From Nepenthes gracilis (taxonomy: Eukaryota > Streptophyta > Magnoliopsida > Caryophyllales > Nepenthaceae), in contig BSYO01000025.1 of the NCBI GenBank assembly GCA_033239525.1, positions 1,708,001 through 1,772,000 of the forward strand: 64,000 nt of DNA, written 5' to 3'. Made by a program: the position numbers and the translations under genes. Each line of letters starts with the position of its first letter. Positions within the stretch are counted from its first letter, which is position 1. The notes under the pieces are model-generated. The model made no database searches and was not told the origin of the DNA. It was given only the letters and a program-made list of their open reading frames with translations. This document shows, piece by piece, positions 33,904-46,400 of the stretch.

Positions 33904-34608
33904 TGATGGGTCAAACCGGGCCCAAAATCCATGCAGCCGAAGAAGTCGATAAGAAGGCTGGCCCAAAAGGCCCATGAACCCGGCTAAATCGAACAATCGC
34001 TCGTTTCGACTTGCTTGGCGACAACAGACGCCGAGACCCCTTTAAGACGGGGACCACCAGAAAGACCAAAATAACCCAGATGTCACCAGCGCATGCAACG
34101 GCTCCCGAGGTTTCTCTTATCCGACAGTGTCCTGTCACGCCCGCATCCACTGGTGGTGGCGATGGTTCAGCCCCGACATCGCCACGTTCGCCTTCCCTAC
34201 GGCATCACGTTTCTATAAATACCCAACTCCAAAGAAAGTCGAAGAAGGACCTTTTTTGGCTTCGGACCTCCGTAAACCGAGACTCTACCAAAAATCCCCA
34301 AGAGAAGAGAGAAATGAGAGAAGTGATATTTCTTGAGTTGTAAACACCCTGAGGACTCTAAGTTTCCCAGGCTTCTACCGTTGTATTTCCTCTTCTTCAT
34401 AGTGAGATTTCTGACCGCACGTCCACCACCGTGGTTTTTCACCCTTCGCCATATTGAGGGGTTTCCAATGAAATGAATGTTCATCCCCTGCCCCGTGCTT
34501 TTCTATTCACTCCCGTTCACTTTGTGTTGCTCCAACTCTTCCGTCCGCGTACCTAGAGATCCGCTCGCATTCAACCTCTCGCGCGGTCAAAGTTAACAGG
34601 ACGCAACA
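33904..34608 (+). repeat. 3' LTR of element 1
   Basis: This 705-bp copy starts TGATGGGTC and ends GGACGCAACA. The TATAAATA box lies at 34214-34221. Open frames on either strand in this block are not genes. Confidence 0.9.
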
Positions 34609-34613
34609 AATAG

Positions 34614-37600
34614 AAATACCATTTTTTCTAATAAAGATCGAACCAATTAAGAAAATAATTTTTTTGATAAAATATAATAAAATCACATAGAATCATAACT
34701 TTTAATTATTTTAATAAATTACTAAATATATATATACATATCATATCATATGAGATAATTCCAACATCCAACCGTTGCTCAATATGTGAGAACCCATAAG
34801 ATAGTCTCAATAGCTATATAACCACTTCTTTATTAGAAAACTATATTAGAGGTTGATATCCCATATTAGTTTTGTAAAAAAATTACTTGTGGCTTATAAG
34901 TAGGGGTAGATAAAATTCTTTTTTACTAGAGCTTTTGCCAATGATAAAACTATGCTAACTGAAAAATATTAGATATCGAAATTGACCAACCCATATATTA
35001 AATTACAGTCATTCTATAAATATATATTGAATTTGATTGGTTATTTATACACATTAATTATATGTCATTAATAATTATGGATATATAATTGATTAAGTTT
35101 TCACCTATAAAATTTCTCCAAATTGAGGTAAAATGGTTTATATATGGAATCAATGGAAGGTGATCACATTCTAGAAGGTTCATAAAGGGGCCCATTTTTA
35201 AATCATTTATTTGAAGGTTGCCAATTGTTTAATAAGGTCGTCAATTGAGTAGATCAATTAAGTTTAAATTAACATAACATAAAATCAAAGTGACATGGGA
35301 AGCAACAAAGATCCATAGTCCAATCTAATCAACACCAACAATTATATTCAAACCAAAATTCTTAATTTTAGCATTGGTTATCTCACAACTTATGTATTTC
35401 TTACTACGTGAACCGACATTAAATAAGAGCAAAAACTCTAAAATCTTGTCATCGTGCCATTTTTTTTATAGCAAGTTCATCAAATTTTATAATAATATGT
35501 ATTTAAAATCTGAAATACAATTCAAATAAACTCCAGTTGGGTTATTAAATCTTTTATCCAAATTTTACATAGTATAATAGTAAATAAAAGTTCAAAAGAT
35601 TCAAAACTCACTCTTGTTATATTTTTCGATATTAAAATCATCAAACTTTCCAAAAATTTGCAAGGTGGAAGAGATTGAGAGCTTAAAGAGAGAGAGATCA
35701 AATGCTTGGCTTCATATTTTATGAAAGAATAAATGTATTAAAGAACTATATTTTATTCCGTATTTTTTGAACCTCCTCTACTTTTTTTAAGGGAAAGTGC
35801 TATGCCTTTATAGTTACATCACTAGTTAATAGTAGTTTTTTGAAAGTAAATAACTGGCCACGTTCTGAGTGGTTAAATTAGTTGGAGACTAATTAGTTCA
35901 ATCATCATTGTATACTTTCTGATTATAGGATTTTCTAGAAATAGTTAAACCGATGATGATCAGTAGTTGACATTGATCATTTAGGAGAACCTCGTCTAGG
36001 TTAATTACAAAGTAAATAAACAACTTGCTTGGTTTAACCGCTAGGTTGGATTAATCATCCAGTTTGGTATTCAGACATCATTAATTCAAGCCTATGACCT
36101 AATTTATTTAACAACTATTCAATTACTTGACCACTTGATTGTTTATCTAATATTGATTCAATTTAATCAAAAATTAGATCAAGATTGGATTTTGTGTTCT
36201 TAGCTTCAGCCTAAAGAGCCACTTAATGCTCTTTAGGTTCATTGTACTAATCAATTAGACCAACCTAATTGACGGCATACCTAATACTAACACCAAGTTA
36301 AATTCAAGCTCTAAATATGCTAGAAATAAAGATCAAATTAGCCAACCTTTGCACTATTTGTTTCTTTCTAAGGGAATCAAAATCGGTGAGTAGTCATTGT
36401 TGATTGATCGCGTCAATCGAAGTATGCTACCCTATGGATACAATAGAAATTCCTTGATTGTTGACTATCCGCTTTTGTTTTAAAACACTTCTTTTTCTCA
36501 GTATATTTTTTACTTTAAAAGTAGTTGATATTTCAATCTATCTTCATTATCAAATTTTCGTGTCTTAACCGTTGGAGTCAGCTAGATCATTTAAACCTTT
36601 CATTGCATGACGGATCTTTCATCCTAGACTAAAAAAAGATGATCTTGATGTCTTGGTTTTATTTCGGGTGCCATAGACAAAGCCCATCCTAATTTCTTTC
36701 TTTTAGAGGTGATGTCGTCTTGGTTCCTCTTTTTTATCATTATCTTCAGCCAGATTGTTTTTTCATCGGAGTTATTAGTATGAGAATTTTATGCCTTTGA
36801 GTGTATCCTAATACTAGCATAGGTGATAAGATGCATCCGGTCTGAGCATTTAGTTACCCACCATTAGCCTATTGGAGTCACTAGGCTAGATATTGCTCTT
36901 ATTTTCTCTCCATTCAATCAAGTTGACATTAGAGCAAGACATGATAATTGTTTTGCGGCTATTGAGATTCATCACCCTCATATCTTTTTCTTTTTTCTTA
37001 AGCTGATTGGCTTAGTGTTCCTATATCGAAATGTATCTTATATATGAGTATTTATAATAATGAATGAAAAATAATACCTTTTATTTCTACATTTGGAATG
37101 TATTTGTTAATATATTTCTTTCATATTTAGACTTATATACATCTATAAGAGAGTGTAAGTTGCCAAAAGTTTAAATTAATCAAAAAAGTTGGATAAAATT
37201 TTCTTGATTCTTGGTCTTAATGGTTGAAAATATTCCAACTGCTAGTTTGACTATTGACTTTTGATTTTGATAAAATATCACAACTTGGCCTTCTCATAAA
37301 CCAAGTCCCTTAAATAAATAAATAAAAATTTAAGAGTCTAACTAGTTTGCCTCTTAGGACTAGCGAAATTTTATTTCGTTACATTTGAATAATTGGTAGG
37401 ACAAAAAATTAGATGATGTTACTATCGTAATGATTCTCATAATTGAGATAACCTATTAATAATGCATTTAATACTACACTAGTTGGATTCCTTCTCCTCG
37501 AGGCATGTAATATGTCATTTGTAATTTCATTCACAATGTTTCAATTATTTTAAATAAAGTGAAGACATGTCATAATATGAAAGATTTAAGAAAAACGACG

Positions 37601-38519
37601 TGTCATTTAGATTAGCATTTTTCTTAAAACACATTGCTTTCAACTTCAATCTTTTTTTTTTTTCTAATTTTGTAGTTTCTCTTTCCAATATTTAAATCTC
37701 AAATTAAATATGCAAATTAAAGTAGGCAAAACCTACGAATCTCGATTAAAATCTCAAATACCAATCAATACAGATAAAATATATTTAAAATCTAAAATAT
37801 ACAAATCGGAGAACCAAAAATCAAAAGACTAACTTGAAAAATGGTTATACGTACTCTCAGTAATCTTAGGACATATCACTACTATTTTGACCCACAAATA
37901 AGACCATCTACATACTCTCTCTTATGGACTAGAACGAAATCACTATCTTTTATCACCTGTAGAATGGGTATACCTTTTAAATCTATTCAATATATTAGGA
38001 TGTCCAAATTTATTAATTTCGTTCAATTTCTTACGATGATTCTCATGAAAATACAGTTGGAGAAGGTCTCTATATCATATGTTACAAAACTTTTCATATC
38101 TAGTGAAAAAGGTCAAAGTTTTCACTCGAGGATGTCAAATCATAAAGTTTTTTCATTGAAAAAGGCTACATACCAAATCACAAAATAAAGATAAAGCCCT
38201 ACCCAAAGTACCATGCATGAATACTACATGTATGGCTCACATACAAATTTTATTGATTTTTTCTTTACAAATATACTTATATATAAATATAATATCTTAA
38301 AATAATTGCTCATTTTTTACAAAACAAGTAAAATCCTCAATTAGTAGCAAAATTATAACAAAATCTCAAAACAACCGATAAAAGTGACATGCATGTACAA
38401 GGAAGTCAAATAGGGTAAGTAAACTAACATACATGTATATTAAATTCACCAAATGTAAAAAAAATAATCAAAAACAAAAATAATCCAAGAATAGAGTATA
38501 AAGATATTTACCTCAATCT
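34614..38519. other. AT-rich intergenic DNA, no gene recognised
   Basis: Only short open frames occur, with no family resemblance. 36300-37000 is slightly richer in GC and could be an old repeat, but I cannot name it. The 115-codon frame at 37841-38188 matches nothing I recognise. Confidence 0.5.
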
Positions 38520-39062
38520 TTAACTAAGCAATTTTGACAAAAAGATACTTCAAAATTACCTTACTCCTTCTCTCTCTTCCTTCCTCTCCTCTTTCTCTCT
38601 TATGTCTCTTCTTCCCATGCAAAAATGACCAAAACAGTGCGCATGAATCCTTATATTGTCGAATCGGCACACGAGTGCCGCCTAGGCATACATCAGGTGC
38701 TGCGCCTAACCCTTCTGGCGCATGAGTTCCTATATGGCCGAATTGGTGGACGACTGTCACCGAGGCACCCATCATGTGACACACCTAATCCTTCCTGCGC
38801 ATGTGCACCGCTTTGGCCGTGTCTCAAGCGCACTCATATTGAAATTCGCACTCAAGCACCGATTTAGGTGCTCTTCAAGCATGCCCACACAAGAATCTGC
38901 ACTTAAATCTAAAATTTGCATCAGGCGTGCCTCAGGCGCAAATTTGCTTCTTACTTTGAATATCCTTCAAATTTACTTTACATAATTATTTTTGATATAT
39001 CTAAAATTAATCCAAAATAAATGGATAATATCAAATAAATTAGATAAGAACCACAGTATTGC
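38520..39062 (-). mobile_element. LTR fragment, minus orientation (family A)
   Basis: Read on the minus strand: a start TGCAATACTG after a purine-rich GGGCTAAAGA; a GC-richer part with GCGCC(T)GAGG words; a TATA-like AATATAAGG near 38655-38648; then TCATTTTTGCATGGGAA and a long GA-rich leader. The same TATA-leader arrangement appears at 40780-41233 and, less closely, in the solo LTR at 22310-22685. Confidence 0.45.
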
Positions 39063-40779
39063 ATCTTTAGCCCATAGAAATGATTTTAATATAAGTGGAG
39101 AAAATTTTGACTCTATAAAAAATTGAAAGGATCAATTCTTCTTTACTAAAGTCTTGACAGATTGATTTTGTTGAATAATTTGAACAATATAAATCTATCT
39201 TATTCTCTGTTCCTCTTCTTTCTCTCTTTGTATCAATATTCAAAAGGTTTAAGAATTTCATATATATTAACCACAACAAAACACTCATGGGCTTTTATAT
39301 TAAGTGTTGGTACACATGTGCTGCTCACGTGTATCAAGCGTCCGACTCCTAAATAATCTATGCATGTGTATCTTCTAGAAGTTGCTCCCATTAGAATTAG
39401 CAACTTCAAAATAATAATAAAAACTTTTAAATAATAATTATCACGAAATAATTTAAGATCCAAATAACTTAAATATTGAGTCGGCTATACCATGACAACA
39501 TCAAACCAACATCATAAACCATAAACTAATGGCAGACAATAGATCTGATTGAATAAAACCCTATTCTACCTCCAAATAAATATATATAATAATCTGCTCA
39601 AACCCAAATATATCCCCAAAAAAAGTATCTCTTGTATATCCAACAATTGTAATATATAATTTGTATTAAACTCATCCAATATAGTATTTTCAAATTATAC
39701 AAATTATTATAAATCAAATTATCAAATATAAGTCCCAAATATATATGTAAATACAAATATAAATCAACAAAAATCTTTAAATATCTTTTATCCAAACTCT
39801 ATAAATATTTCATAGTTACTAATTTAAAAAGATTAAAAACTATAGCAAATTATGAGCGTGAATTTCAATAGGTACATATATACAATATGCAAATCTTACA
39901 CATAAAACAGATAGATAAAAATTATAAATACTTATAAAGTCTAAATTATATAATTTTAAAAGTCTCAAATGTCTAGAGTTAGGAAAATCTAAATATCATA
40001 TTAAAATCTGTAAATTTTAAAATGTCAAATTATTTTAAAACGTACCATACATTGAAGATAAAATCCTTAAAACCAAATCATGCTAAATTTAAGAATCATG
40101 TGCTAAAAGACCAATTTTGAGAAATAATTATACATATTCATGATAACAATAGACCAAAATAAAACTATTTAAACCCAGAGGTAGGTTATCTATAAATTAC
40201 TTCCTATAAACAGATTCAAACGCTATTTTCTTTTACTATTGGTGTATGATAGGTTTAATTCTCAGGTGTGGTTGATATATTAAAATGTATGAATATATTA
40301 TTTAATTAATTTTTTATAATAGTCCTTAATAAAATAGTAAATGAAAATTTTTATAATAAATGCTAAAATTTTTTCACTATGTGGGAAAAGTATAAATGTC
40401 AAAATTTTTTTACTTTATAAAAAAAATACAAATATGAAATTTTTTACAATCTAAAAAAGTATAAACTCATATTAAATATCAAAATATAGTTTTGTCTGGG
40501 TATTTACATGGTCTATCAATATGTAAGGCAAATGCAAATTTTTTTCCTGGCTTTTTTTCTTAAATATTTTCATATAAAAATAAATCAAATTTTTAAATAT
40601 TTAGTAAAACTAATAAAGTTTTAAAACGTTCAATAAAAATTATATGTATACAACAATATTTAAAATGAAAATATAAATGATAACATAAATATATAATAAA
40701 TAAGAATTGTAAATGATTCTAAAAATAAACCAAAGAATGGAGTTAAAAATATTTATCATAAACTTCTAATTTAATAGAT

Positions 40780-41233
40780 CTAACTTAAAAATATTTTTAA
40801 AATTGCCTTCATTCTCCTTCTCTTTCCTTTTTTTTTTTTCTCTTTTTCTCTTCTCTTTCTCTCTTCTCTCTCTTTTCCCATGCGAAATGATTGAAATCCG
40901 GGGAATGGGCTTTAAATACCAAAATTGATACATAAGTGCCAATTAAACACATATCAAGCACCACTCAAACTCATAAGCGCGTACAAGCACAGCATCAATT
41001 GCAATACAAGTGCCAGTATTTTACTTCATCCACACACAAATGCAAATATAGGCACACCTCAGGCACCACCCGAAGCACATATAAGTTCTCCATAGATGCC
41101 AACTAGACACTGGCCTATTTTTTCTTTAATTCAATTCTTTCTTAAATTTTTATTATACAATTATTTTTTAAATTGATCCAATACAAATAATAATGACATC
41201 ATATATTATAATAAAAATAACAAGCATTACATT
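40780..41233 (-). mobile_element. LTR fragment, minus orientation (family A)
   Basis: On the minus strand, GATGGGGGCA (a polypurine-like tract) is followed by TGTAATGCTTG, an LTR-like start. A TATTTAAA box lies at 40918-40911. Then come TCATTTCGCATGGGAA and a GA-rich leader. It shares this leader with 38520-39062. The far end is not defined. Confidence 0.45.
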
Positions 41234-43495
41234 GCCCCCATCAAACACAGATATTTTTAGGTCCTTGGAAGTGGTTTTTACTCAATCAACTCTCACACGA
41301 TCTTTCAATGAATCCTATTGCTTAATTGACCATCGACCAATCCTTACTTAGCATCTCAACCAAGCATGCCACTAGATATCATGCCAATACTTATGTAACT
41401 TATAAAGAAGTAACACAAAACTCAACAACTATTTAATCTTTAAATAAAATGATGCCTAGGTTTTTGCTTTTTCTCTCCTTTTTCTACCTCTTTTCAATCT
41501 ATTTATATTATTGCTATCATATCAAATATTTCATCGTGGGAATAAATTTTCTCCAATTAAAATTCTTTTAACTCTAAAGCTTTACATAATCTAATAATAT
41601 TTCAGATTAATGTGCTTAGATTAACATTAAAAAATGCTAAATTATAATTAAAATATATGACAACATGAGTGCCTCGGTAAAAAGTGAACTCCTATTTTTA
41701 GTCTAACTCTTGAAGGCAACACGCACAAGTTCATTCCTTTCTATGTAATTACGATGTGCTCGACATCAATAATAGATAAAACAACATATTTTTATAATTT
41801 TGATTGTCTGTCACAGGTCTCCTTTAATAAGTAATCAAATACCCTGATGTAATCTTTTTAGATAGTATTGTTGTGGAACTAGATTGTTTTATATAGATTA
41901 AAAAAATATAATATCGTGTTTATAAGTGAGAAGACCTCCTTCTTCGTTTAGTTCTAAGATAAAATTATGCTAGACAAATCCAGCAAACAAATGCGTTACA
42001 CGCCTTCTTAAAAAGCAAACAATAGTTCGAATAGAAATGGGTACAACTTTGAAGCATGATAAACTTTCATCCAGAGATTGAAGTATATAGGCATATCTTG
42101 TTCTTTCATATTTTGAGTTCTATTTTGAAGTTTTTTTTGTCACTAAAACTCTTAGAAATCATTGTTTTGAATGATTCATATGGCATCATGTGAAAATCTA
42201 TATGGGTGTTTGAAATTTAATAGTATAGCCACCTCTTTATTGAAAGTTTTGAAAGACGGATTGTTGTTTCATATTGGTTGATTAAAGAAATGCTCGTACT
42301 TATGAGTAAGATAATTTTCTTCTCCTTTTAAGATGGATTTTCAACGACAAAATTTTGTAGAATCATACTATAACCACATGTATTTTATATCTTCTTTCAA
42401 AGTAAATAACAGTTAAAATAAAAGCAAACCCAACTTTAAAACTCAATAATTATTTGACACCATTAGATCCACGTTGTTATGACCGAAAGAGCACAAGAAA
42501 TATGAAAGCACCGCTTAGACACTAGAGAATCTATTGAACAACTTAGCAATATCTAACATAGTGGTGCCGTATCATATTCATCAAACTACTCACAACAAAA
42601 TCATAGAACATTTCTTCGTTGTTTTTCACAATTTTGTTAATTCCTGATTGGTTTGATGTGTCTTATAGTTACAAATATCACGGATTTATACTCACTAATG
42701 CTAAATCTTTCAAGCTTCTTTTCAACATCTCTCTCATGAGATAGCTAACATTTTCCATTAATTCTATCACACATGATACTCATGTCAAGCATTTACTTTA
42801 TGACTTGCTCAAATTTTCCTCTAAACTCTTAATTTTTCTTCGTATAATGACCTACAATCAATATGCCATTCACCAAAAAGCATAAGAATATTACAATCAA
42901 TGTTAAAGAACTTCTTTGTGAAATTTACAATTGCAAAAGACGGTCTTACTATATCCATGACCCACCATGAAAGATTGACTTTTGTACTACTGCCAAAATA
43001 CCTTCTTAAGTCCATACATATTTTTTTTCAGTATGTAAGTAATACAAATATATTTTATTAATAGACAGTATTAGATGATATAGTATTTTACCATTTATCC
43101 ATTCCTATATAGATTTAGTAGTATAAATAGATGAATAAGATGTCATATCACTGAAATTTTTTAAAAACATCTAAAAAATATCCTCGTAACACCATTCAAA
43201 AAGAGCATATCCTTATATCATGGTATCCAACAACAAAATCTAAAATGACACCAAGTAAAACATTATTAGGCTTATTTGATAAATAAAAATTATATAGCCA
43301 TATAAATTATTTGATATAATTTTTATCATTTATTCATTTGACTTTTATTCTTGATCGTTAGGTAGATTTGAAAACTTTTCCATTGGAAAAACCAGAACAT
43401 CACTTATCCAAGACCACCACAAATATAACATATGAAGAACAAAGAATAGTTCAAACTTGCACTTTGCTTGTAAATACTCGTTGAGATGCAAGGTG
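41234..43495. other. Unassigned AT-rich sequence
   Basis: If 41233 is the start of a minus-strand 3' LTR, this stretch would be the 3' internal part of an old element. However, the only sizeable minus-strand frame (43015-42821) shows no domain I recognise. The downstream flank of the EDR4-like gene starts at its right edge. Confidence 0.4.
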
Positions 43496-46400
43496 TCAGT
43501 CATCGGGAATCTCCGGAACCTTCATTCCAAATCCACGCTTTGCCTTCTCGACTCTGTTTACAAGTTAAATAAATCAGTTATTAGGTTATACAGTAAGGCT
43601 TTATGAGATTTAAACATTTACAAATTATTAGAATCATCACATTGGTTTACCATTTCATAATGCTGAATAAAAACATTAACAACATATCCAAATTCATATA
43701 TAGCTTTTTTTCTAAGAACTTGGAAGCTATTTATTTTCCTTCACCCTTTTCTCTCTCCATTCATAAGAGCTTATAGAATTTTATATTTGAAGTTAGTCTC
43801 TACAGTTTTCTAGAGGGCTTGTTAAATTCAAAGCCAATAGAAGCTAACAAAAATTTCTCCTGTTTTAATTTGAAAACTGCCCACATAATTCAAAAAAAGG
43901 CCACTAATTACCTTCAACAAACAATAGGTAATTCTATTATTTATATGGTAAAAAAGATTCTTTAATTAAATAAATATTATTCTTTTCATCAAAGACTATA
44001 CCAATTTAAAAAAATAATTTTCTAATAATATAATCTTTTATTATTTTAATAAATTATTAAATATGTGACACGTCATATAGGACATTTTAACATTTAGTAC
44101 ATATTTATACACACTTCACCAAAAGAAAAGAGAAAATAAGCATAAACGTAAAGGACCTTGAACAATTACAAATCAAGAATTTCTTTTTCCTTTCCAGGTA
44201 GATGAATTTCCTTTGCTTTTATTAGTACCTTATGAGCTTCAAGATGATAATTAGAACAATGACTTCTTGAATAGAAACTACCTAATTGTATCCCCCATGA
44301 AAAAGCAGTCATTATATTCAGTAGCAACAACTGCATATGAGCTCAAAATTCGGGTTCACTTTCCTGTCTTCTATGATCAGCAGTGCTTGTACTTTAAATC
44401 ACTGCCAAAAACTATGGTTTATGACAATTCAAAGATGAATTAATATCCGAATTTCAGGACTGGAAATTCAGAGCAATATTAGATGTCACTTTCTCTAGTT
44501 TAGCAACATCAGTATTGGTAGCGTTTTCAGCTAATTTGATAGCTGCTCGTTCATATAACCAGTCCACCAGGTGATTTATATAATTAGAAAACCAAACCCA
44601 TTGAGAAAATGGATACATTTACCCCTGAATATCGATGGATTTTGTAGGAATAATGACTGCAGAAGAAGATAAGGTGGTGTTCTGTGTGCAAGTCAATAAG
44701 GTATTTATGCAATATAGGACTGAAGATTGTGAATCTGCAGTATGCTGATCTCTTACTTTCACATCATGGTATCGGGGGCAGTTTGTAGGGATCATGCATT
44801 TAGCAGCAAAATTAAGCACCCTGAATGTGTGAAGTTATATCTCAAAAGCATCCAAATCGGACAAATCTTCACACATTGAAGCAGATAAGATACTAATCAC
44901 ATATTTAGGCTGTAGAACCATTCAACCTAATACGAATTAGAGGGGAAAAAGAAAAAAAAGATGAGACCCACTAATAGTAATATGATCACTGCTAAAATTA
45001 TTGACTTTCAAGATGTTCGTATAGCGAAATAATAGTGTAGACTATGAGTCTTGACGTCATATTAAGGATGCTTAATTGTGACATGAAGGTTATGAGTTCA
45101 AACCGAAAAAATAACCTGTCTGTAATATAATGATAAGTCTGTATATGTTTGTCTCTTCTTAGACTCCACAATGTGGGAGTCGTGTGGGTTAGGCCATCCT
45201 TAATATTATGCTAAAATTACCCATTTACTAGCCAGCATACTTCTTACCCAAAAACTTACCATTATTGCATCCATGGGACAAGAAAAATGAAGGGCGGGGC
45301 AACAAGAATATTTAGCCAAATTAATCAATGCATATACTTATGATCAATAATGAACACCATGGAAGCAATAGACAAGAGTTCCGAACTCACGTTGGTGCAA
45401 GTTTCCCGAGGTTAACCACCAATTGACCAGTGTCCTCATCAACAACTTTTCCAGATATTTCAACGATATAGAACTTGCCCCTCATAGTAGGGAATCCTCG
45501 ACTGGCAAGTAAATCCAAATCTCTTGTATGAAGTTCTCTACCATTTACATAAATGGCAGTGTTCCCTCCAGCACAATTCACTGGCATGGGAAAATTGAAT
45601 TCTTGTATAAATGGCTGTACGAAGAAAAAACATAATTGAATTATATAATAAAAAAATATTCTGGAAGAAAAAGATGAAAAAAAAAATTAAAGAAACAACT
45701 AATCTCACAGGAATTATTCCGAGGCAACAGTTTCCCATCGCACCCCAAAAACCCGCTTTCGAATCATACCTGCTCAAGAAAGACATAAATTTAAAGGCTA
45801 TATTATGATAATGTGTCACATCCGACAAACAACTCCCACGAACATGTATTCAAGAATACGTCTTAATGAATAAACATTAGGTCATAAAAACGATAATCTT
45901 ATTAGTTCTACTTCCACGTTTTATCCATGAATCGAGTGAAAGAGGATGCTCAGGTGAAGAAACATCATTTTTCACCTCCACCCAAGTCAAGTAATAATGA
46001 AACATTAGATGGGCATCTTGTTTGCTAGTGCATCTTCTGCTGCCCATACAGCCAAATTTAAAGAATGGCTAGCTGTTAGAGTTCTCCCGTGCTCTTAACG
46101 GCATAAATTACATCATGGCAACTTGGATGGCTAATATTATAAAAAGGGTCCAATACATTTCAATGTATTTTTATAATCACATCCGTTTAAGATGCTATGA
46201 AATCTTCAAAGTTGAGAGTTGGAAACTTGAACAATTAGTATTAAAAGAAAAGTCCAATACTTTTTAATATAATTTCATAATCATAATTACTTAAACTGTT
46301 ATAAAATTCTAACCGTTGAGAATATGACCGATGGTAAAAATAGGGACGGTTCTAATGGGACTCCATCGAGAGGCAGATTTAAAAAAAGAATCCGGGAATT

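Larger units (their letters stand above)
25032..34608 (+). mobile_element. Ty3/gypsy element 1, Tat lineage, full length (9.6 kb) but decayed
   Basis: LTRs at 25032-25692 and 33904-34608 are flanked by the perfect target duplication AATAG (25027-25031 and 34609-34613). The order gag, protease, RT, RNase H, a second RNase H-like domain, integrase is in plus orientation. It is followed by a large antisense region, as in Retand-like Tat elements. The interior is GC-rich against AT-rich surroundings. Most breaks are small indels. No convincing primer-binding site follows the 5' LTR and no clear polypurine tract precedes the 3' LTR. Confidence 0.9.

Noticed and set aside
37841..38188. 115-codon plus-strand frame
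   Set aside because: It is AT-rich with no domain, conserved motif or plausible promoter, so it is probably chance.
42821..43015. Minus-strand frame that could be the pol tail of an old element
   Set aside because: No residue pattern of integrase, RNase H or chromodomain could be recognised.
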